Shown here: positions 23,052-33,129 of the stretch, one piece after another | Numbering within the stretch: the first letter of the stretch is position 1 | Layout: every line of letters starts with the position of its first letter | DNA from: Perilla frutescens | Lineage: Eukaryota > Streptophyta > Magnoliopsida > Lamiales > Lamiaceae | DNA length: 64,000 nt | Assembly (NCBI GenBank): GCA_026008535.1 | Contig: BRKX01000009.1 | Span: forward strand, 31,872,501-31,936,500 | Reading direction: 5' to 3' | Notes under the pieces: model-generated | Databases searched by the model: none | Told to the model about the DNA's origin: nothing | The model's input: only the letters and a program-made list of their open reading frames with translations | Translations under genes and position numbers: made by a program

Positions 23052-23225
23052 TATTCAATTCTCTACTATTGTTAAAATTTAATTCAATAATAAAACAAGA
23101 ATCCTAGTAATTTTCTTGTTATGTTCCAAACACAGACTAAAGATTCTGTTAGTAATCATTTTTCTCAGAATCACATTCTCAGAAATCATATTCCCAAAAA
23201 ACTTTCCTACCAACCAAACGAGTCC
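22216..23225. mobile_element. Tourist/PIF-Harbinger-like MITE, about 1.0 kb, TSD TAA
   Basis: The left end GGCTCCGTTTGGTTGG and right end CCAACCAAACGAGTCC are near-perfect inverted repeats. TAA flanks both sides (22213-22215 and 23226-23228). The interior is very AT-rich with a TA run at about 23018-23048 and encodes nothing. The solo LTR F inserted exactly at its left TSD. Confidence 0.75.
23018..23048. repeat. TA microsatellite in the MITE
   Basis: A continuous TA run. Confidence 0.9.
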
Positions 23226-23542
23226 TAAATGTTTGAATTTTGTGTGTAGGTGTGTGCGTGAATCAGCATGCCTGTGTGTGTCCTTTTAATTCTTTTTTTT
23301 ATTTTATTTATAAAAATATATTCTAGAATTATTAATAAAAATTTTGATAGATAATTTAATATAAATCTCTAGGCTAGTGAATAATCATTTATTTTTATAT
23401 GCTAAGCTATATAAGGTTCAAATATCCTTGGGGACAATTTATTATTTTAATTTATTCATTTAATTTAATTAATTAATATATTTTTTTACTTATTAAATTA
23501 AAAAGATGATGTAATTTTTGAAAATGATATCTTGCTTAATGG

Positions 23543-23646
23543 TTTTTTTTACTCACACACCCGACCTGTGGTATTGAGGAGGTTCGAACCCGTGACCTTT
23601 GGTCTCCGAGCAACCTCACTCCACCACTAGGCCATCCCACCGGGAC
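23543..23646 (-). mobile_element. tRNA-derived SINE with 16-bp TSD
   Basis: The minus strand reads GGTGGGATGGCCTAGTGG (Pol III A box TGGCCTAGTGG), then GGGTTCGAACC (B box) about 40 bp later, and ends in an 8-base A run. Flanks ATATCTTGCTTAATGG (23527-23542) and ATATCTTACTTAATGG (23647-23662) are a 16-bp TSD with one mismatch. The empty site is seen in LTR D near 25708-25724. At about 104 bp it is short for a plant SINE and has little non-tRNA body. Confidence 0.85.
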
Positions 23647-25257
23647 ATATCTTACTTAATGGTTGGAGTCTTGATTTAATATTTATAGGTCTAATGTTTG
23701 AATCTTATGAAATGCATTTTTAAGACCCATTTTTAATGATATACAACTTTATTTAATTAAATTCAAGCTTTTAATTTCGAAATTGTTATGTGGTGTGATG
23801 GTGGAAATCCAATTTTAATAAACATAGGTCAAGGGTTCAAAATCATTTTTGAACATTTAATTTATGCATTTTATTCCAATACAATTCTTTACTATGTTCA
23901 AATAAAAATCTTTTATAATTTTCGAAAATGGCCTTTACAACGAATAGCTCATGATGCGGCATCTCTTCCGAGACCGGGACCCTTTATCATGACTTATGCT
24001 CATTGCATACCTTGATCTACTACTGTACGAATAGCGCATGACTACATTATCAGTTTGAATATGATAGATCTATGGTTCAATTCTCCTAAGGAGCAGTTAC
24101 TGTTATTTTATTTTAATTAATGGATGTATTTATGACTTTACTTAATTAATAGCTTGCTTTTAATTTTAAAAATCATATGTGGGGTTGAGTTATAGATTGA
24201 TTGATGAATGGTCAAGGGATCAAAACTGTTCATGAACTTATTATTCGTTAATTTTTATTCTATGGTCCTTTTGAACTATATTAAAATTAAAACTAGGTGT
24301 TAAATTTAAAAATGAGTCTGTCTAGTGGTTAGTGTTCTAAATGATTATCGGAGGTTTAGGGTACGTTCAAAACTTGTGTATGCAGTTTTTAATTAATGGT
24401 TTATGTTTTTAATTCAAAGCATTCATGAGAAGTATTTAATTAAAATAGTTTAGTTTATATTGTATATATGCAACACCCCAAAATCAATTATAAAGGCCCA
24501 ATGAATTTTTCTAGAGCTCAAATGTTTAAATTGAATCCATTTTATAAAAAGGCCCAAATGATGGGCTTTCTAGCCCAATTATGATATTTATTATTTTCGG
24601 CCCAATTATTATCAAAACGAGATGAACGAATACATTAAATGATAGTGCTTGTCAATACAAATCCATAGAACTTGGTCTCACTATTATATGAATTCAATTG
24701 ACCAAGATATGATTTAATTTCTATAATCTATTTTATTTTAGGTTAGGTTAGAGAGGGATACAAATACCCCCTTATTTCTATTTTATGTCATTAGTTGGAG
24801 ATCATTTTTAGAGCAGCCCCCTTGCCTCCTTCCCCCTCTCTTCTCTCCCCTCTCACCTCTCCTCTTCCCCGTCGGAACCCCGCCGGAGCTACGCCACCGT
24901 CGTCGGAATTTTTCCGGTGACCCCCTTTTTTGACATGCAATTACATTTTTCGATTCCCCTCTTTTTCCTCTTTCTATTTCTTCTACTATTTTTGAAAGAT
25001 TTTGAGGTTTAGGGATCCGATTTTCGGATCTAATAGTAGGTTAAACCCTAACCTTTTAGAACCTCATTTCTTTCTTTATTTTACGATTTCTATTTTGATT
25101 CTTATGGTTATAAATATGGATTATGGGCTGTTTTGTTTATATATTTTTAAATATTATTTTAATCTTAAATTTTAGTGTTCTTGGTGTTCTTGAACACTTG
25201 GCAAGTTGAATTTGTTGATGAAGAAATAAAGATAAGTGAATGTTGATTTTGGTGTGT

Positions 25258-25264
<7 letters not shown>

Positions 25265-25291
<27 letters not shown>
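25265..25291. repeat. GT microsatellite
   Basis: A long TG/GT run in LTR D. Confidence 0.9.
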
Positions 25292-25293
<2 letters not shown>

Positions 25294-25569
25294 TCCAGTA
25301 TTTGTATGTGTGTGCGTGAGTTTTAGTGTTAATTGTTTTTCTTTTCTTTTATTTTCTTTTTGTTTTTATATATACTATATAGTGTTAAACCTATATAATT
25401 TAAAAGTTTAGAAATATTATCAAAAATTAATCTTAGTCTCATGAATATTTCTCTCAATTAAATTACCAGGGTTATGAATTAATCTTTATTAGTAGCAATT
25501 TATTTTAATTAAGGCATTTGTTTTTTACACATTAATTATAAATCTTGGTATATATTTCAAAGATTCAAT

Positions 25570-26480
25570 TATAGCCTAATGTATAATCATTTAATTTTAT
25601 GTGCAAATGTCTAAGGTTCAAATATGTGTCAAGTAGTTTATTATTTTAATTAATTCATGTATTTTCTAAGTTATTAAATTTAAAGCTTGTTGTAATTTTT
25701 GAAAATCATATCTTGTTTAATGGTTGGAGATCTTGATTTAATAATGATAGGTCTAATGTTCGAATCTTATGAAATACATTTTTAAGACCCATTTCTAATG
25801 TTATACAACCTTATTTAATTAAAAGCATACTTTAAATTTCAAAAATTAGCTATGGTCTAATGGTTGAAATCTTGTTTCATTAAGTATGGATCAAGGGTTT
25901 GAAATTGCTTAATTACAGTTTTTAACTAATTTTTACCTTTTATTTTTCTAAGATGATTTTGAACCTTATATAATTAATTATATCTAATTATTTTGGAAAA
26001 TGGTATTTAGCTAAATGGGTGGAGTTTAGATTATTGTTTGAGAGGTCTAGGGTTTAAAACCTCTTTTGAACATTTTATTTATGGATTTTATTCCAATATG
26101 ATTCTACACTACATATAAATAAAAATCTGTTATAATTTTTGAAAATGGCCTCTGGCCCAATGGTTGTGTTCTGCATTTTATTATGATAGGTCAAAGGTTC
26201 AAAACCTTTAGAATGCATTTTATTTATTTTTATTCCAAGATAATTATGAACTTTATTTAATTAAAACCACTAAATAATTTTTGAAAATGGTGTTTAGTCT
26301 AATGGTGAGAGTTTAGATTTTATGCTAGAGGTCTAAGGTTCAATCCATTTTGATGTATTTTATAATCCTCTTTTTACTCAAGCATTTATGAGTGTACATA
26401 AATGTTACATAAATTCTTTTAGCCTAGTGGTTAAGTGCTTACTATTTCAATTATATTTTGGTCAAGTGTTCAAGTCCTCT
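25570..26480 (+). repeat. Array of seven tRNA-like A-box/B-box modules in LTR D
   Basis: A-box-like starts (TAGCCTAATG, TTTAATGGTTGG, GGTCTAATGGTTG, TAGCTAAATGG, TGGCCCAATGGTTG, TAGTCTAATGG, TAGCCTAGTGGTTAAG) occur near 25573, 25717, 25854, 25987, 26153, 26296 and 26419. Each is followed about 40 bp later by a B-box-like word (AAGGTTCAAAT, ATGTTCGAATC, AGGGTTTGAAAT, AGGGTTTAAAACC, AAGGTTCAAAACC, AAGGTTCAATCC, GTGTTCAAGTCC). Spacing between modules is about 123-166 bp. LTR E has matching modules near 23365, 23650, 23790, 24030, 24183, 24312 and 27814. Whether Pol III reads any of them is unknown. Confidence 0.6.
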
Positions 26481-28515
26481 TGACTACATAATCATATTAT
26501 ATTTTTACCTTATTTTTATTTGGTCTATTTTGCTTAATTTAGATTAAATTCAAAATTAAGTGTATGATATAATAAACAATATTTCCATATTAATATTCTA
26601 TGATCCTTTAAATCTTAAATTAAGTTTTATAATTTCCCCCTATGAATTTAAGCCATCTATTTGTATGATCGATGACTCCGATATATTTTAAGCTAGGATC
26701 TCGTTCAACTTTTAGGCGACGTCAGGGTATGCTCTTACTTTAGGGACTCGTTCCCTAGATCCTTATTTACGTTATGGTATATGTTTAGAAGATTAATACG
26801 TTATTAAGACATAGTTCTTATGTATAGGTCCTAATCCGAGACTCGTTTAGGACGACGATTAAGGCGATTCATATATTTAAGCATAAGGTCCTAATCCGAT
26901 AGCTGGCTTCGGATGAGAATTTATGAATAAAGCTACAGCTAATCTAGCTATAATGTGGGTTTACTTACTAAAATGCTTTCGAAAATATATTTAAACTTTC
27001 GTCCACTATGAAAAATGATTTATGCTTATGTTGCTCAATGTGGATTGACACAACTCATATGAGGAATTCCGAATATGGCAATCCGATGCAATTACTTATG
27101 AATATGTTTATGTTATGAATATGTTATAGTTTATATGTGATCACATTAGGGTCGGTCTCCACTATGTCTATTGAGCATATGATTTATGACATGTCAAATA
27201 TGGATTTATGGATATTCTTATTGCAAATTATTGGACGAATGTATGAGTATTCCCACGGAGTGTTTTCTGGCACTCAGCCCCACTATTTAAAAATGTTTTC
27301 AGGTAATTGATGACGGCAGGTGGCGGACGTGGACTAATGTGGACATTTTGTATGGTTGACCATATTCTAGTTTCTGAAATATTGACTCTATTTAGTTTTG
27401 GTCAACAAATATGATTAATTATGCTTCCGTTGTATGCTTATGGATTATTTAAATATTTTATGGACGTGTGTGATCGTCATGGCCTTGTTGGCATAATTTG
27501 AATGTTGAATACTGGATTTTTGACTAGTCAAGGTTGAACATGTTTTAATTGGTGGTTCAAAAGGTGTGATTTTAAAATGATAGGTTGGTTGAAAAGTCTT
27601 ACCTTATGTGAGTGGTTGTTGAATGGTAAACTCCTATGAGCGTGGAATTTATTAATATTTTAAACGAAGTGCTGTCCGAATTTTTATAATTCGAGAAAAT
27701 GATTTATAGTAGTTTGTGAAAATTTTATAGTGATTTTATTTCATCGTGTGTGTTCCCGTTAGCGCACTGGGCCTCCGGGGTTCGGGGCGCTACAATATGT
27801 CCTTCTAATATAGTGGCTAAACTCTTATTATTTATTTTATGTTATTGGTTATGTATTCGAGGCCTCTTGATTACGAAATTTTACTATCTTTTATCCTATA
27901 TTTATTTAGTATACTTTGCTTAACTTAGATTAAATTCGAGATTAAGTGTATGATATAATAAATTAATATTTCCATACTATTCTACGATCTTTTAAATCAT
28001 ATATTAAGTATTATAGTTTTTCTTTATGTATTTAAAGTAATTATTTGTGCAATCGGGACTCCGTTACATTTTTAAGCTAGGATCAACAGTTCGACCTTTA
28101 AAGTGATGTCAGGTTTCGCTCTTATTTTAGGGACTTGATTCCTAGGCTATTAATTTACATTATAGTATATGTTTAGAACATTATTATGTTACTAAGACAT
28201 AGTTCTTATGTATAGGTCCTAACTCGAGACACGATTAGGATGAGCAGCAGATGATTAAAGTTATACCTATATTTAAGCATAAGGTCCTAATCCGACAGCT
28301 GGCTTAGGACGAGAAGTTGTGAATAAAGCTACAACTAATTTAACTATAAGGTGGGTTTACTTACCAAAATGCTTTCAAAAATATATTTAAACTTTCATCC
28401 ACTATGAAAAATAAATTATGCTTATATTGCTCAATGTGGATTTGATATGACTCATATGAGGATTCTGAATATGGCACTTCAGTACAATTACTTATGAACA
28501 TGTTTATGCATGATT

Positions 28516-29640
28516 AAGATATGATATGTGGATTCGCGAGTGCACTCGTGAATGTGGTCGCAAATTGTACCTTGGCCCCTCTTCTGGAAGCTCGCTATTG
28601 AGGCAGAGTTTTTCTTTAGGAAATTCGTGAGCATGGTCGCGATATTTCTCGGTCATGAATTCTAGTGCCACATCAGTGCCACGTGGACTAGGTCGCGAGC
28701 GAGGTAGCGGGTCGTCTCAGTCAATCTAATTTTGATCTGGTTTTAGGATTTTTCTAACTAAGAATAAAAAGGAATTTTGGGTGAAAATTGATCATATTCT
28801 ATCATACCCTAAAGTGAGGAAAAAAGCGCGAAGAACAAGACCAAAGATTTCGAGAGTTTTCAAGATTAGATACACTGTATTCTTAGAAATACAATGATTT
28901 CTTTGTGGATTAGTTTAGTTATTTATTTTGTCATTAATAACTAAAACCCTCGTATTATACGGTTGTTTATAATTTGACCATGAAGTTCATTTAATCTATT
29001 TTATTTTTATGTTTATGACTTGGTTGCATTTTGCTTATTCCCGTGTTTATATGTGTTTAACTGATCACTAAATAATGTAATTTGATGTGTTAATTCATAA
29101 ATCGAGAGAGAAGTTTTAACACATGATCTGGAATAAATAACTGGTTAATCAATATCACTTCGACAGAGTTGCAATTAATTGAGAGAAAATAGTCTTAAGA
29201 GCCATTATGAGTTGCAAGCTAGGTATTAAACAGAGGCATTAGTACTGGTGATGTGATTTACACCTTAGGCACTTCAAGAGGAGGTTTATGATAATTAAGT
29301 GGTTGCTCTAGCACAATTTAAGTCCCAACATAGGTGTAAGAATGAAGTGATTAGAATAATGAATTGGTTGATGATTATTCAATCCTAGAATACATCTTCT
29401 TTCCATTGTTTGATTCATCTTTATTTTTCTGTGATATCATTTTATTTTGTCGATTATTTTCATTATTTATATAGTTAAGTAACCCAATCCAGTTAGATAG
29501 CCTAGATGACTAAAGGAAATAAATCTCATTATACACTTGTAGTTAGATTAAATAAATATCGAACAAACATATTATTGTTCCGCATTAAAATCCAACAGAA
29601 GAAGTGAGTCAAATCTTTTGAGCTTCAATTGAGGAAGATG
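28516..29640 (+). repeat. Athila-like LTR (right copy)
   Basis: The stretch opens with GCGAGTGCACTCGTGAATGTGG and parallels 16620-16920. It continues with the LTR downstream part: GGATTAGTTTAGTTATTTATT, CTAAAACCCTCGTATTATACGG and a tract with GAGTTGCAATTAATTGAGAG. It is most likely the 3' LTR of the Athila-like element whose left part lies at 16560-19166, with LTR E inserted between them. Ends were not defined. Confidence 0.55.
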
Positions 29641-29892
29641 ATGAGAAAACCCTCGAATATAATAATTATTTTGGTGCTCTGCTATTATAAATAGAAGAAT
29701 TTTATTTTCTTGATGAACTCAAGCAAATGGTGCATTCACTTCATTTTTGTCAACATTTGAAGTGAGTATTGTGTTAGAAAATTAGGAAACAAAACAAATA
29801 GGTTGCAAGAATAATTGATTTGGAAGAAAACACGCCCTAAAACGAGGTAATAACGCTAAAATGAGATAATGTGGAAAGTATGTAGCCTGCCA
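29641..29892. other. AT-rich flank
   Basis: Nothing recognisable. A short frame (LDELKQMVHSLHFCQ-like) is not assignable. Confidence 0.3.
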
Positions 29893-31161
29893 TGTTAGTT
29901 TTACACAGTTGTCGGATTTTGTTAGGAGTGTTTGTTTTGTTATAAATCAAAAGGTTGAATTTGTTGTAAATATATCTAATAGATATATATGATATGAGTG
30001 ATGACCAAATATCTAACTCTAAAACCCTAGCTCTTGTACTATTATAAATAGAGGCATTTGGTCCTCATATTAAATACACACAATTCATATTTTCTCTCGC
30101 CTCTCTTTAGTTTACAACACGTTATCAACACGATTGTTCTACCCCTCTTTCAATTCTAGAAATCCATATTGTTCTACCCCTCTTTCAATTCTAGAAGTCC
30201 ATCGATTGTAGAAGGTACATTCTTTAATTTTCTTTTCATTCGCTCAAATCGTATTACCGTCAATCTGTGAATAGAAGTCCATCGATTGTAGAAGGTACAT
30301 TCTTTAATTTTCTTTTCATTCGCTCAAATCGTATTACCGTCAATCTGTGAATTACGTAAATTTCGAAAAGGAAGAATCTATAATATATTTTTGTCGAATG
30401 TTTTTTTTTATTGAAGTTGTCAGTTTTGAATTGTTAAATCATGAACACATATTTGGATTTGAAGTTGGAAAAAAAAAAGGTTTCACGATTGATTATGCTT
30501 AAAACTTTTTGTTGGAAGACGCATCAAGAATTCATTAATATATTTTAATATATTTCGATCGGACCATATCCGAAAGAATGTAAGAAACTGAAAAACTTTA
30601 ATATATTTTGTCTGTTTTTCTTATTGTTATAATAATCGGCCTTTTTCGATTTAATCTTGAAAAATTAAATATTGATGTTATTCGAGTAGCACAAGTAATA
30701 TTCATGAAGAATATTACATTCAAGATCATAAATTGATGCTATTAAAGTAGCACAAGTAATATTCTATTAAAGTAGCACAAGTAATATTCCTGAAGAATAT
30801 TACATGCTCTAAAGAGCAAATAAATTAAACATATGGATAATATATCCTTGATTCTTTGTGCAGAATTGCACGAATGGCAAACATAGCCAAACTTGAGTTC
30901 ATTGCCCTTGACATCTCGGGCAAGAATTATATGTCATGGACTCTTGATGCTGATGTTCACCTGATCTCAAGGGGTCTAGGGGGAGACAATCAAAGAAGGA
31001 AACAAAGCATCTCAACAGGATTGCGCTAAGGCGCTGATTTTCCTTCAAAAGGTTGAAACTCTAAAACCCTAGCTCTTGTACTATTATAAATAGAGGCATT
31101 TAGTCCTCATATTAAATACACACAATTCATATTTTCTCTCGCCTCTCTTTAGTTTACAACA
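29893..31161 (+). mobile_element. Miniature Ty1/copia derivative
   Basis: The 5' LTR (29893-30119, TGTTAG...TTTACAACA, 227 bp) carries a TATA-like CTATTATAAATAGAGG and is followed at once by a CGTTATCAACACG primer-binding-type motif. A leader with repeats leads to a copia gag start at about 30873: MANIAKLEFIALDISGKNYM, then SWTLDAD. After about 170 bp of gag the sequence jumps (AAAAGGTTGAA shared by both sides) into the downstream part of the 3' LTR, which ends TTTACAACA at 31161. All of pol is missing. No TSD was found, since the left part of the 3' LTR is gone. Confidence 0.75.
30192..30351. repeat. 80-bp perfect tandem duplication in the copia leader
   Basis: Two consecutive copies of a unit starting TAGAAGTCCATCGATTGTAG lie in the leader between the primer site and gag. 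A shorter duplication (ATTGTTCTACCCCTCTTTC) precedes it, and AGTAGCACAAGTAATATTC occurs three times at 30688-30790. Confidence 0.85.
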
Positions 31162-33129
31162 GAATTATTATTGTAATTTTTTAAAAATTGTATTTATATT
31201 ATAATTTCATTTAAAGGTGGTGAGTTGTTTTGGCAATTAAGGGTATAATAAATTACGCTAGTAAATTTAGTTCAGGATTTTTATTCCTATAAACTAATAA
31301 AATACAAACGAAACATTAAGATGGCTCGATAAAAATAAAAATAAAATAAAATAAAATAAACAAACACTTTAATCCCAAATTCAAATCCAATTAACATCAT
31401 TAGGCGGGAAAGCAGCTGCAGGTTACTAGCCGAATCTTAAAGGTTAGACTTTGGGAGGGAAATATTCTTCAGTTGTTTCCTCAATATCTTCCCGGATGGA
31501 CTCTTTGGAATAGAGGAAATGAATGCCACACGCCTTATTTTCTTGTATGGAGCAACCTATACATACATATATAATCTTGATAGATATAAACCAATGCCTA
31601 AATTTAACTCCATATATGGAACAATTAATTTGGAGAGAGAAAGAGAGAGAGAGGAGAGAGAGGCAGTGCACCTGTGTTGCAATGAAGTCAACAACTTGGC
31701 GCTCATCAAGGTTGGCATTGGGAGCTCGAACGACCAAGGCTAAGGGCACTTCACCAGCTTCTTCATCAGGGTAACTGTAACATGACAAAACACAACACAA
31801 CACATACATTTGTAGTCATGAATTAATCTAAGCTTCACTTCAAATTAAACACTAACTCTAGAATTAAGACGCTTTTACCCTATTACTGCAGCATCTACAA
31901 TATCAGGGTGGGAAAGCAGCAGCTGTTCTAGTTCAGCAGGAGCGACCTAATTAATCACACAAAACCAATCACATTATTACATTAATTAAAGACAAAAAAC
32001 ATCCTCTATTTCTCAATTATCTCATGATATATTGATATGTTATGTATGTCATATTCAAAGGCACATGAGTAGAGAACCTGGTAGCCTTTGTACTTGATCA
32101 TCTCCTTTACCCGGTCAACCACGAAAAGGAAACCTTCTTCGTTTATATAACAAACATCACCCGTTCTCAACCATCCGCCAGACACCATGCTTTCAGAGTT
32201 AGCCTTCGGGTCATCAACATATCCTACGATAAATTTGTCACGGGAAAAGGATAAACAATGAATGCATATACTATGCATCGCGATTCATAGGATAAATCGA
32301 TTACCTTTCATTACTGTGGCTCCTCTCAGCCAGAGTTCCCCTTGCTTGCCAGAAGGCAGAGCAATGCCAGTTTCCAAATCAACAATTTTGGCTTGATTAG
32401 TTCCATTCAGCTTTCCCACTGCACCCCATTTCGCATATTCTTCAGGATTGGTTACTCTGAATGCTGCACCGGTTGTTTCAGTCATCCCATATCCCTTTTT
32501 CATTTTTATTCAACAATCATTAACACCATAACATGTTAATCAATATCTCTTTTTGTTTGCTTCATAACTTGTTCTGATGTTCGAGAAAAGCGAATAAGGA
32601 AAGTTGGGAAAAGGATTTGCTCTTTAATTATGTGGATAATATGTGCATTTATAGAAAATGAAATAATGAGGAATAGAGTAATTGATCATGATGCATAAAC
32701 AGTTTTGTCACTTGTCCAAATTCAAAGTCACAAATCAAATCCTTTAACTATTGCAAATTATATATGAATTAATACACTCTTGGCCCCAAATATAAAATAT
32801 AAATTTTTTTAATCCATCAAGATGCCATGGATTAGGTTATATTATTTTTAGCAATCTAATCTATCCCCAAAATAAACTCCCCTTAGTATGTGTGTGTTCA
32901 TTTATTGTCTTGAAAATTAACATAATACATCAAATTTCATAAATTTAGACACTCACCTAATTTCTTTTGTCAAAATAGGTAAAAATTGACAAAAGTAAAT
33001 AGTTTTTGGGAAAAAACAACAACTTTTAAAAATAGGTAGTTTGTTAGGCAATTTGTACCATTAAATAGTTGGTCCCCACACTCAATCATTGTCACAGTGT
33101 ACTTTTGTCAGTTATTTATTTAAACAATG

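Larger units (their letters stand above)
24469..27794 (+). mobile_element. Solo LTR D, nested in LTR E of the same family
   Basis: The segment begins TGCAACACCCC and ends TTCGGGGCGCTACA, 3326 bp, with no internal retrotransposon sequence. Flanks ATATA (24464-24468) and ATATG (27795-27799) are a TSD with one mismatch. Left and right flanks are consecutive parts of LTR E, so D inserted into its own family. D contains a CT-rich leader (24810-24880), a GT run, seven tRNA-like modules (25570-26480) and the CACTCAGCCC...TTTTCAG block near 27272-27301 also seen in the other chromovirus LTRs. Confidence 0.85.
19167..28515 (+). mobile_element. LTR E: large chromovirus-type LTR broken by four insertions
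   Basis: E starts TGTAACACTCC at 19167, preceded by ATTAC (19162-19166). Its segments are 19167-20016, 23229-24468 and about 27800-28515. Between them lie a solo LTR (20022-22211), a MITE (22216-23225) and a solo LTR of its own family (D, 24469-27794); a SINE sits at 23543. E aligns by eye with D: GGCCCAAATGATGGGCTTTCTAG near the start, the CT-rich leader, the tRNA-like modules, and GGTCCTAATCCGA with GCATAAGGTCC near the end. The expected GGGGCGCTACA end is missing; E is cut off near 28515, where Athila-like LTR sequence resumes. Confidence 0.75.

Noticed and set aside
23560..23646. A functional tRNA gene at the A-box/B-box sequence
   Set aside because: There is no acceptor stem or anticodon arm pairing, and it has a poly-A tail and a 16-bp TSD, so it is a SINE.
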